6,956 nt of DNA from Oscillospiraceae bacterium (GCA_015068175.1 SVLA01000109.1:1-6956), one strand, 5' to 3'; counted from the first letter of the stretch, positions 1 to 5,418 are shown. Translations and numbers: made by a program. Notes: generated from the letters alone by a model not told the origin.

Positions 1-1
1 A

Positions 2-379
2 GAGAACGTTGACGACGTATATCTGCGCGGCTTCCTGGGCCGGATGCTGTTCTCCAACGAGGACGTGTTCAAACCCGTCAACGTTCTCTCCGGCGGCGAG
101 AAAGTCCGCTGCATGCTCTCCAAGATGATGCTCTCCGGCGCCAATGTGGTGCTGCTGGACCAACCCACCAACCATCTGGACATGGAATCCATCCAGGCTG
201 TGAACAAGGGTCTGGAAGCCTTCACCGGCGTGGTGCTGCTGGCCTCCCACGACCACGAAATGCTGACTTCCACCTGTAACCGCGTTATCGCCTTCCAGCC
301 CGACGGCACCATTGTGGACCGCTACGGCACTTACGACGATTACCTGGAGTGGATGGCACAAAACAAAGCCGACAACTAA
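2..379 (+). CDS. ABC-F family ATPase, C-terminal part (5' truncated by window edge)
   Basis: The frame is open from base 2 and stops at TAA 377-379, giving the last 125 residues of a protein that starts outside the window. Visible elements of the second nucleotide-binding domain, in order, are the ABC signature LSGGEKVR (fragment residues 29-36), the Walker B/ABC-F motif LLDQPTNHLD (51-60) and the H-loop in LLASHDHEM (His83). The end is the GTYDDYLEW type seen in YbiT/YkpA-like ABC-F proteins. There are no membrane segments. ABC-F proteins are soluble tandem ATPases that act on ribosomes as translation factors or antibiotic-protection factors; which applies here cannot be told from the C-terminus. 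The residue after the Walker B aspartate is Gln (codon 161-163) rather than the usual catalytic Glu. The gene is followed after 3 nt by a REP-like palindrome instead of a standard terminator. Family assignment is firm; the subfamily is tentative. Confidence 0.93.
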   Translation, partial: ENVDDVYLRGFLGRMLFSNEDVFKPVNVLSGGEKVRCMLSKMMLSGANVVLLDQPTNHLDMESIQAVNKGLEAFTGVVLLASHDHEMLTSTCNRVIAFQPDGTIVDRYGTYDDYLEWMAQNKADN

Positions 380-382
380 CGC

Positions 383-420
383 TGTCATCCCGACCAAGGC
401 GAAGCCGCGTGGAGGGATCT
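383..420 (+). repeat. REP-like imperfect palindrome, left copy
   Basis: The segment begins TGTCATCCCGA and ends GAGGGATCT. ATCCC (387-391) can pair with GGGAT (414-418), CCA (394-396) with TGG (410-412) and GGC (398-400) with GCC (404-406) around a GAA loop. This gives an interrupted hairpin typical of REP-like elements. GGGATctATCCC at 414-425 adds a second short palindrome at its right edge. A related copy lies inverted at 745-775. I infer a dispersed genomic repeat, because sequences of this general TCATCCCGAgcgaagcGAGGGATCT form are common in bacterial genomes, but only two copies can be seen here. Confidence 0.7.
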
Positions 421-462
421 ATCCCCTTACGGCTGTGAGCATTTCAGTTAGGAGAAAGCTGC

Positions 463-735
463 ATGTATTATGTATACAATTGGAGTGATTCCGTCCTCTA
501 TATTGGGGTTACCAGCAACTTGCCCCGTCGTCTATATGAGCACCGCAGCCACTTAGTGGATGGATTCAGCAAAAAATACAACACCCATAAACTCGTATAT
601 TACGAAATTACAAACGATGTATACAGCGCCATCTCCAGAGAGAAGCAACTTAAAAAATGGAGTCGGATCAAGAAAAATGATTTGATTCAAAAGCTCAATC
701 CTCAATGGGTGGATCTATCGGAGCAATGGGAATGA
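463..735 (+). CDS. GIY-YIG nuclease domain protein (UvrC N-terminal-like, COG2827 type)
   Basis: This 90-residue single-domain protein has an AGGAGA ribosome binding site at 450-455, 7 nt before ATG 463. The GIY-YIG motif appears as YVY (3-5) and YIG (13-15). It is followed by the catalytic arginine region NLPRRLYEH (R23 is the likely catalytic residue), the metal-binding glutamate in SREKQLKKW (E60) and LNP (78-80) with the conserved Asn. The length fits the stand-alone COG2827 family. The protein is basic and has no signal or membrane segment, so it should be a cytoplasmic DNA nuclease; the natural role of this family is poorly known. The spacing between YVY and YIG is 7 residues, where about 10 is usual, so the first beta hairpin is shortened. 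Base composition is AT-richer than the neighbours. Inverted REP-like repeats lie on both sides, suggesting acquisition or a repeat-linked function. The domain call is secure; activity is not proven. Confidence 0.9.
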   Translation: MYYVYNWSDSVLYIGVTSNLPRRLYEHRSHLVDGFSKKYNTHKLVYYEITNDVYSAISREKQLKKWSRIKKNDLIQKLNPQWVDLSEQWE

Positions 736-744
736 CTATTGGCC

Positions 745-775
745 AGAAGATCCCTCGCCTTCGCTCGGGATGACA
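745..775 (-). repeat. REP-like imperfect palindrome, right copy (inverted)
   Basis: On the minus strand it reads TGTCATCCCGAGCGAAGGCG and continues to GAGGGATCTTCT. It shares TGTCATCCCGA, AAGGCGA and GAGGGATCT with the left copy at 383-420 but lacks about 9 central bases. ATCCC (750-754) can pair with GGGAT (767-771), with a smaller inner GC pairing. It starts 10 nt after the GIY-YIG stop codon and ends 7 nt before the argS ribosome binding site. It could act as a 3' hairpin for the nuclease transcript and as part of the argS leader. Confidence 0.7.
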
Positions 776-782
776 AACGTAT

Positions 783-788
783 GAGGAG
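783..788 (+). promoter_or_regulatory. argS ribosome binding site
   Basis: GAGGAG lies 7 nt before ATG 796. It decides the argS start: the in-frame ATG at 781 overlaps this site, and the in-frame TTG at 739 would add residues that are only a translation of the REP-like repeat. Confidence 0.85.
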
Positions 789-795
789 TAACGAC

Positions 796-2544
796 ATGAA
801 AAAAATCTTGGACATCATTACCGAAAAAATGCAATCGGCTTTTGAGGAAGCCGGTTACGACGCCTCCTTCGGCCGGGTAACCGTTTCCAACCGGCCGGAC
901 CTCTGCGAATATCAGTGCAACGGCGCTCTGGCGGCGGCCAAGCAGTATAAGTGCGCCCCCATCATGATCGCCAAGGCCGTTGTGGAAAAGCTGAACGCCG
1001 ACGACTACTCCCTGGTGGAAGCCGTGATGCCCGGTTTTATCAACCTGAAGCTGTCCGACGCATTCCTGAAGGATTATTTGGAAAGCATGCGGACCGCCGA
1101 GGACTTCGGCGTTGAAAAGGTTGGTGCCGGCAAGACCATTGTGGTGGACTACGGCGGTGCCAATGTGGCCAAGCCCCTGCACATCGGCCACCTGCGGCCT
1201 GCCATCATCGGTGAGGCCCTGAAGCGCCTGCACAAGTATATGGGCTACAACACCATCGGCGACGTGCATCTGGGCGACTGGGGCCTGCAGATGGGTCTGA
1301 TCATCGCGGAGCTCCAGGAGCGGCAGCCGGATCTGCCCTACTTCGATCCGGATTTCACCGGCGAATATCCCGCCGAGTCTCCCTTTACTCTGAGTGAGCT
1401 GGAGGAGATCTACCCCACCGCTTCGGCCAAGAAGAAGGATCCCGAATTTGCCGCCAAGGCCCACACCGCAACCTATGAGCTGCAGCAGGGCCGCCGGGGT
1501 TATCGGGCCATCTGGGATCATATCATGGGCGTATCCCTGCCGGATCTGCGGCGGATCTACGGCATTCTGGATGTTCACTTTGAAAAGTGGCTGGGCGAAA
1601 GCGATGCCGACCCCTACATCCCCGCCATGGTGGCGGATCTGAAGGATCGGGGTCTGGCCGTTCTCAGCGAAGGCGCATGGGTCATTCCCGTGGCTGAGGA
1701 GGGCGACAAGAAAGAAGTGCCCCCCATGATTCTTATCAAGTCCGATGGCAGCGCCATCTACGCCACCACGGACCTGGCCACCATGGTCCAGCGAATGCAG
1801 GATTGGGCACCGGATAAGTTCCTGTATGTAACGGACAAGCGGCAGAATCTGCACTTTGAGCAGGTGTTCCGTGCGGCCCGGAAGGCCGGCATCGTCAACG
1901 CCGACACCCAGTTGGAGCATGTGGGCCACGGCACCATGAACGGCGCCGACGGCAAACCCTTCAAGACCCGGGACGGCGGCGTTCTGCGGCTGGAACAGCT
2001 CATCAACGATATGACCGATTTCGTCCGCGCCAAGGTGGTGGAAAACAAGATCGTGGAAGCCGACGCCGTGGAGGATACCACCGCCAAGATCGCCCTGGCC
2101 GCCCTGAAGTACGGCGACCTGAGCAATCAGCCCACCAAGGACTACAACTTCGACCTGGAGCGGTTCGCCGCCTTTGAAGGCAATACCGGTCCGTACATTC
2201 TGTACACCATCGTCCGGGTCAAGTCCATCCTGGCCCGCTACGGCGCCTGGGACCATCTGCCCATCCAGGCTCCGGCCAATCCGGAGGCCAAGGATCTGAT
2301 GCTGGCCATCACCAAGTTCGGCCCCACCCTGGAAATGGCCCTGGCCAACGCCGCGCCCAATCAGATCTGCGCCTACATCTATGAACTGGCCGGCACAGTG
2401 AACAAGTTCTACCACGAGACCCCCATCCTCAAGGAAGAGGACGAGTGCAAGAAGGCCGGCCACATCGCCCTGATCGGCCTGGCAAAGAACATTCTGGAAA
2501 CCTGCATCCACATCCTGGGCTTCTCCGCCCCGGAAAAGATGTGA
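796..2544 (+). CDS. argS: Arginine--tRNA ligase (arginyl-tRNA synthetase)
   Basis: This class I aminoacyl-tRNA synthetase activates arginine with ATP and charges tRNA-Arg in the cytoplasm. The product has 582 residues from ATG 796, close to the family norm. The N-terminal additive domain (about 1-90) contacts the tRNA D-loop. The catalytic Rossmann fold carries the HIGH motif in KPLHIGHLRP (H129-H132) within VDYGGANVAKPLHIGH. The region MNGADGKPFKTRDGG (381-395) takes the place of KMSKS, as is normal for many ArgRS enzymes. The DALR anticodon-binding domain runs from about NTGPYILY (463-470) to the C-terminal LGFSAPEKM. The start was chosen from the GAGGAG site 7 nt upstream; longer in-frame starts at 739 and 781 run into a repeat. 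No promoter is obvious between 380 and 795, so transcription may come from upstream or from inside the nuclease gene. The gene ends in an intrinsic terminator 8 nt after the stop. Confidence 0.98.
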   Translation: MKKILDIITEKMQSAFEEAGYDASFGRVTVSNRPDLCEYQCNGALAAAKQYKCAPIMIAKAVVEKLNADDYSLVEAVMPGFINLKLSDAFLKDYLESMRTAEDFGVEKVGAGKTIVVDYGGANVAKPLHIGHLRPAIIGEALKRLHKYMGYNTIGDVHLGDWGLQMGLIIAELQERQPDLPYFDPDFTGEYPAESPFTLSELEEIYPTASAKKKDPEFAAKAHTATYELQQGRRGYRAIWDHIMGVSLPDLRRIYGILDVHFEKWLGESDADPYIPAMVADLKDRGLAVLSEGAWVIPVAEEGDKKEVPPMILIKSDGSAIYATTDLATMVQRMQDWAPDKFLYVTDKRQNLHFEQVFRAARKAGIVNADTQLEHVGHGTMNGADGKPFKTRDGGVLRLEQLINDMTDFVRAKVVENKIVEADAVEDTTAKIALAALKYGDLSNQPTKDYNFDLERFAAFEGNTGPYILYTIVRVKSILARYGAWDHLPIQAPANPEAKDLMLAITKFGPTLEMALANAAPNQICAYIYELAGTVNKFYHETPILKEEDECKKAGHIALIGLAKNILETCIHILGFSAPEKM

Positions 2545-2552
2545 TCCCCTGC

Positions 2553-2581
2553 CCGCCCCTTACAAAAGGGGCGGTTTTTTT
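2553..2581 (+). terminator. Intrinsic terminator of argS
   Basis: CCGCCCCTT (2553-2561) pairs perfectly with AAGGGGCGG (2566-2574) around an ACAA loop, followed by seven T (2575-2581). It lies 8 nt after the argS stop codon and separates argS from the next gene. Confidence 0.93.
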
Positions 2582-2582
2582 C

Positions 2583-2614
2583 TTGCTTTCTGTCAAAAAG
2601 AGTGCTAATATAAT
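2583..2614 (+). promoter_or_regulatory. Probable sigma-A promoter of the TIR-LRR gene
   Basis: TTGCTT (2583-2588), a 17-nt spacer and TAATAT (2606-2611), with an extended TG two bases upstream at 2603-2604, form a plausible extended -10 promoter. TATAAT at 2609-2614 is an overlapping alternative -10 with a poorer -35. The site starts right after the argS terminator T-tract and lies 25 nt or less from the start codon, giving a very short leader. Confidence 0.55.
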
Positions 2615-2635
2615 CGAAAAGAAAGGGGTGTTTGC

Positions 2636-4177
2636 ATGAGCAGACCGATCGCGTACGAAGGAACAGAACCCTACATTTTCATCAGCTATGCCCACAAGGA
2701 TTCCGACCGGGTGCTGCCCATTGTCTCCGCGCTGCAGGAACGGGGTTTCCGGATGTGGTACGATGCGGGCATCGAAGCCGGCAGCGAATGGCCGGAGTAT
2801 ATTGCGGAGCATCTGGAGCGCTGTACTGTGTTCCTGGCCTTCCTCTCCGAAGCGGCTGTGGATTCCATCAACTGCCGCCAGGAGATCCACTTTGCCATTG
2901 AGTCACGGAAGGAATTGCTCATCATCTATCTGGAGGAAATTACCCTCTCTGCCGGTATGCGGATGCGGTTGGGGCCCCTGCAGGCCATGTACCGCAATCG
3001 TCACAGCTCCCTGGCGTCCTTCCTGGAAGAGCTTTGCCGCAGCCGGGTCCTTGCCTCCTGCCGTTGCATCAACACCCAGCAGTTCCCGGTGCCCGAGTTT
3101 ATGATAAAAGAACCCATGCCGAAAGAGCCAGCATCTCTCGTCCGCGAGCCGGATCTGGAGGCCATTGCGGCGCTGTTTGAATATGCGCAAACCGACAATG
3201 GCGGCATTGAGATCACCGATCTGAAGGACAAAGCGATTACGGATGTGGAGATTCCCTGGGGTGTCACCAGTATTGGCGTTTCGGCATTCGAAGGTTGCTC
3301 CGGGCTCACCAGCATCTCCATTCCCAACAGTGTCACCAGTATTGGCGATTCGGCATTCTACGGTTGCTCCGGGCTCACCAGCATCTCTATTCCCAACAGT
3401 GTCACCAGAATTGACGATTATGCATTCTACGGTTGCTCCGGGCTCACCAGCATCTCTATTCCCAACAGTGTCACCAGTATTGGCGATTATGCATTCTACT
3501 GGTGCTCCGGGCTCACCAGCATCTCTGTTCCCAACAGTGTCACCAGCATTGGCGATGCGGCATTCGAAGGTTGCTCCGGGCTCACCAGCATCTCCATTCC
3601 CGACAGCGCCACCGAAATTGGTAGCGGTGCATTTGCCGATTGTTCGCATTTGACGACGATCCGCGTTGATGAACGTAATCCGCGATATTGCTCCTGGAAC
3701 GGTATTCTGGTTTCCAAAGACGGGAAGGAGCTTCACAGCTTCCCCGGCGGCAAGGGCGGAAATAATGCTATTCCCTATGGTGTCACCAGTATTGGCGATG
3801 CGGCATTCTACGGTTGCTCCGGGCTCACCAGCATCTCCATCCCCGACAGCGTCACCAGTATTCACAGTTCGGCATTCTACCGTTGCTCCGGGCTCACCAG
3901 CATCTCCATCCCCGACAGCGTCACCAAAATTGGCAGTCATGCATTCTCATTTTGCACCAGGCTCACCAGCATCTCCATTCCCGCCAGCGTCACCCATATT
4001 GGCGAGAGGGCATTCTCCTGTTGCTCCGGGCTCACCAGCATCTCCATCCCCGACAGTGTCACCAAAATTGGCAGTCATGCATTCTCATTTTGCACCGGGC
4101 TCACCATCTGCGGTAAATCAGGGTCCGAAGCAGAACGGCATGCAGGCAAAAACGGTATTACCTTCATTGCAACATAA
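2636..4177 (+). CDS. TIR domain protein with BspA-type leucine-rich repeats
   Basis: This is a 513-residue protein starting at ATG 2636, with AAGGGG (2623-2628) 7 nt upstream. Residues about 11-120 form a TIR (TIR_2-like) domain: strand A in YIFISYAHKDSD (13-24), the GFRMWYDAGIEAGSEWP segment around the BB loop (37-53), LERCTVFLAFLSE (60-72), and SINCRQE (77-83). E83 sits where NAD-cleaving TIR domains have their catalytic glutamate. After a linker (about 121-205) come BspA/LRR_5 repeats of 23 residues with the pattern VTSIGxxAFxGCSGLTSISIPxS: five (210-324), a sixth with the long NPRYCSWNGILVSKDGKEL island (325-382), and five more (383 to about 493). The tail is EAERHAGKNGITFIAT. No signal peptide or membrane segment is visible, so it should be cytosolic, unlike surface BspA proteins. 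TIR domains in bacteria commonly deplete NAD or make cyclic ADP-ribose signals in defence; that role is inferred here. The LRRs would be the sensing part. It stands alone between argS and a convergent operon. Confidence 0.9.
   Translation: MSRPIAYEGTEPYIFISYAHKDSDRVLPIVSALQERGFRMWYDAGIEAGSEWPEYIAEHLERCTVFLAFLSEAAVDSINCRQEIHFAIESRKELLIIYLEEITLSAGMRMRLGPLQAMYRNRHSSLASFLEELCRSRVLASCRCINTQQFPVPEFMIKEPMPKEPASLVREPDLEAIAALFEYAQTDNGGIEITDLKDKAITDVEIPWGVTSIGVSAFEGCSGLTSISIPNSVTSIGDSAFYGCSGLTSISIPNSVTRIDDYAFYGCSGLTSISIPNSVTSIGDYAFYWCSGLTSISVPNSVTSIGDAAFEGCSGLTSISIPDSATEIGSGAFADCSHLTTIRVDERNPRYCSWNGILVSKDGKELHSFPGGKGGNNAIPYGVTSIGDAAFYGCSGLTSISIPDSVTSIHSSAFYRCSGLTSISIPDSVTKIGSHAFSFCTRLTSISIPASVTHIGERAFSCCSGLTSISIPDSVTKIGSHAFSFCTGLTICGKSGSEAERHAGKNGITFIAT
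3263..4105 (+). repeat. Tandem 69-nt coding repeats (LRR units)
   Basis: About eleven units of 69 nt each start at a GTCACC or equivalent codon pair. They begin at 3263, 3332, 3401, 3470, 3539 and 3608, then after an island at 3782, 3851, 3920, 3989 and 4058. The stretch from TGCTCCGGGCTCACCAGCAT onward is almost invariant, while about 25 nt before it varies. Neighbouring units 2, 3 and 4 differ at only 4-5 of 69 positions by my count. The start of unit 9 (3920) is repeated at unit 11 (4058), exactly 138 nt away, with one mismatch over about 49 nt. This points to duplication of two-unit blocks or gene conversion. Confidence 0.92.
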
Positions 4178-4211
4178 TATAAAACGCCCACGGGATGGAC
4201 CCGTGGGCGTT
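4178..4211 (-). terminator. Intrinsic terminator of the efp/zinc-ribbon operon, shared with the convergent TIR-LRR gene
   Basis: Bases 4183-4194 pair with 4200-4211 in a perfect 12-bp stem (AACGCCCACGGG) around a 5-nt loop. On the minus strand it is followed by TTTTATA, giving a proper T-tract for the gene ending at 4230. On the plus strand it begins 5 nt after the TIR-LRR stop codon, but the following bases (ACTTGTTC) are only weakly T-rich. Termination should therefore be stronger for minus-strand transcripts. Confidence 0.88.
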
Positions 4212-4229
4212 ACTTGTTCAATCGGGGGA

Positions 4230-4676
4230 TTACTCCTCGTCTTCGTCGTCCTCGTCCAAGGAGAACTCCAGAGGCTCGCCGCAGTTGGGGCAAGGAATGG
4301 AGCCGGTCTCTAAGGTCTCCTCGTCGAAGTTGATGATCTCACCGCAGACGGGGCACTCCACCTCATAAATGGTGCTGTCCTCATCGCCGATGTCGAAGCC
4401 TTCATCATAGTCTTCGTAATCATCATCGTCGTCCCAATCGTCATCATAGTCGTCTTCGTCCATGATATAATCCTCGATGGCGTCCAGATCCTCTTCGATC
4501 TCGTCCAGCTCATCGGAGATGGCGATGGTGGTATCCTCAATATCGGTGACCTTCTTGGTCAGGTCGCCCAGCAGATCCACGATGGCGGCGATCATCTTGC
4601 CCTCGTCGGTCTCGGTGCTGAGCTTCAGGCCGTCCATCAGGCCCTTCAGGTAGGCGGACTTTTCATTGATGGTCAT
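4230..4676 (-). CDS. Acidic zinc-ribbon protein with CD1247-type N-terminal domain
   Basis: This 148-residue protein uses ATG 4676, chosen because AGGAGG (4685-4690) lies 8 nt upstream; the longer frame to 4721 has no such site and would read through a hairpin. Residues 1-45 (INEKSAYLKGLMDGLKL and the helical segment after it) match the small N-terminal domain seen in C. difficile CD1247-like proteins. A likely coiled helix rich in D, E and I (about 45-72) follows, then an extremely acidic, Tyr-containing linker (73-100). A zinc ribbon has CPVC (Cys108, Cys111) and CPNC (Cys129, Cys132). The acidic tail ends DEDDEDEE. It has no membrane segment, and its function is unknown. It sits directly after efp, an association I recall as common in Clostridia, which hints at a translation or ribosome link. 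Expression probably depends on passing the hairpin at 4700-4728. Confidence 0.85.
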   Translation of the reverse strand: MTINEKSAYLKGLMDGLKLSTETDEGKMIAAIVDLLGDLTKKVTDIEDTTIAISDELDEIEEDLDAIEDYIMDEDDYDDDWDDDDDYEDYDEGFDIGDEDSTIYEVECPVCGEIINFDEETLETGSIPCPNCGEPLEFSLDEDDEDEE

Positions 4677-4684
4677 GTTGTTAT

Positions 4685-4690
4685 CCTCCT
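4685..4690 (-). promoter_or_regulatory. Ribosome binding site of the zinc-ribbon gene, next to a terminator-like hairpin
   Basis: AGGAGG on the minus strand lies 8 nt before ATG 4676 and fixes that start. The T-tract of the preceding hairpin ends only 9 nt upstream of the site, leaving no room for a promoter between hairpin and ribosome binding site. Confidence 0.85.
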
Positions 4691-4699
4691 TATTCTTAG

Positions 4700-4728
4700 A
4701 AAAAGGGGACGATGCGGACATCGCCCCC
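4700..4728 (-). terminator. Terminator-like hairpin between efp and the zinc-ribbon gene (possible attenuator)
   Basis: On the minus strand GGGGGCGATG (4728-4719) pairs with CATCGTCCCC (4714-4705), a 10-bp stem with one G-U pair. The loop is UCCG, a UNCG-type tetraloop, and five T follow (4704-4700). It lies 15 nt after the efp stop codon and fits a rho-independent terminator. Because a gene starts immediately downstream, it may act as a partial terminator lowering expression of the last gene, or as a processing or stabilising hairpin for the efp message. Confidence 0.8.
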
Positions 4729-4743
4729 GGTGTTGATTGAAAA

Positions 4744-5307
4744 TTAAGCCTTGGAGCGGCCCAGGTACTCGCCGGTGCGGGTATCGATCTGGATCTTGTC
4801 GCCCTCGTTGATGAAGAGGGGCACCTTCACCTCAGCGCCGGTCTCCACGGTCGCGGGCTTGGTGACGTTGGTGGCGGTGTTGCCGGCGAAGCCAGGCTCG
4901 GTCTCGGTGACCACCAGATCCACAAAGTTGGGTACTTCGACGCCGAAGACCTTGCCCTTGTAACTCATGATGGTGCAAACGTCATTTTCCTTGACAAACT
5001 TGAAGCTGTCATCCAGAACGCTGCCGTCGATGGGCTCCAGCTCGTAGGTCTCCTGGTCCATGAAGTAGTACAGAGTGCCGTCGTTGTAGCTGTACTCCAT
5101 CTTCTTCCGCTCGATGTAAGCGGTGGGGAACTTGGCAGAGGGGTTCAGGCTGGTTTCGGTGACGCCACCGGTGATGACGTTACGCATCTTGACGCGGACG
5201 AAAGCTGCGCCCTTGCCGGGCTTGACGTGCTGGAACTCGATGACCTGCATGACCTTGCCATCCAGTTCAAAGGTTACGCCGTTACGGATTTCACCTGCAG
5301 AGATCAT
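4744..5307 (-). CDS. efp: Translation elongation factor P
   Basis: EF-P binds between the P and E sites of ribosomes stalled on consecutive prolines and stimulates peptide bond formation. The product is 187 residues, the normal length. The N-terminal KOW-like domain carries the loop [10 protein letters not shown] with Lys32 at the tip, the position modified in B. subtilis EF-P. The central OB domain and the C-terminal OB domain follow, with the family signature [31 protein letters not shown] spread over about 132-162. The start at ATG 5307 is supported by AGGAGGA (5315-5321) 7 nt upstream. A strong-looking promoter at 5372-5400 drives it separately from the preceding aminopeptidase gene, and a terminator-like hairpin follows 15 nt after its stop. 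The aminopeptidase-efp order also occurs in B. subtilis (yqhT-efp). The modification enzyme cannot be deduced from this window. Confidence 0.98.
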   Translation of the reverse strand: MISAGEIRNGVTFELDGKVMQVIEFQHVKPGKGAAFVRVKMRNVITGGVTETSLNPSAKFPTAYIERKKMEYSYNDGTLYYFMDQETYELEPIDGSVLDDSFKFVKENDVCTIMSYKGKVFGVEVPNFVDLVVTETEPGFAGNTATNVTKPATVETGAEVKVPLFINEGDKIQIDTRTGEYLGRSKA

Positions 5308-5371
5308 AATAATATCCTCCTAAAAGTCGCTCTCCTGGCGGGGAGCATAATCTTTGTATTTTAACTATAGT

Positions 5372-5400
5372 ATTCTAACCGAAAATTTGTCATTTTTCAA
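5372..5400 (-). promoter_or_regulatory. Sigma-A promoter of efp
   Basis: On the minus strand TTGAAA (5400-5395) is followed by a 17-nt spacer and TAGAAT (5377-5372). Each hexamer differs from consensus at one position or so. Transcription should begin near 5365, giving an untranslated leader of roughly 57 nt before ATG 5307. The surrounding DNA is markedly AT-rich compared with the genes. Confidence 0.8.
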
Positions 5401-5418
5401 GAGGAAAATGCAATTTTT

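Larger units (their letters stand above)
383..775. mobile_element. Putative cassette: GIY-YIG nuclease gene between inverted REP-like repeats
   Basis: Two copies of a short palindromic repeat face each other around one small nuclease gene. The left copy is at 383-420 and the inverted right copy at 745-775, and the interior is visibly more AT-rich than the ABC-F and argS genes on either side. The layout recalls RAYT transposase genes flanked by REP sequences, but with a GIY-YIG enzyme. No target-site duplication is evident and the two arms are only partly identical. Mobility is therefore inference, and the boundaries are those of the repeats only. Confidence 0.4.

Noticed and set aside
739..795. 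N-terminal extension of ArgRS from TTG 739 or ATG 781
   Set aside because: The extra residues translate the REP-like repeat and the ribosome binding site. GAGGAG is correctly spaced for ATG 796, where the normal ArgRS N-terminus begins.
736..2511. Long open frame of 591 codons on the minus strand across argS
   Set aside because: It is antisense to the clear argS gene, has no recognisable domains and a low-complexity G/V/L/H-rich composition. It reflects codon-position GC bias.
2903..3940. Minus-strand frame of 345 codons and several plus-strand frames (3243-3653, 3666-4313, 3814-4116) over the LRR region
   Set aside because: They are off-frame readings of the 69-nt repeats. The period is a multiple of three, so one stop-free unit makes every copy open in that frame. 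The repeated GDAGEPGATVEC-like and SPASPFPT-like peptides are artefacts.
3263..4105. CRISPR array
   Set aside because: The regular repeats are 69-nt coding units in frame with no unique spacers between them; they encode leucine-rich repeats.
4677..4721. Upstream ATG at 4721 for the zinc-ribbon protein
   Set aside because: It would place the start inside the terminator-like stem, and the added residues include the hairpin and AGGAGG sequence. ATG 4676 has a perfect ribosome binding site.
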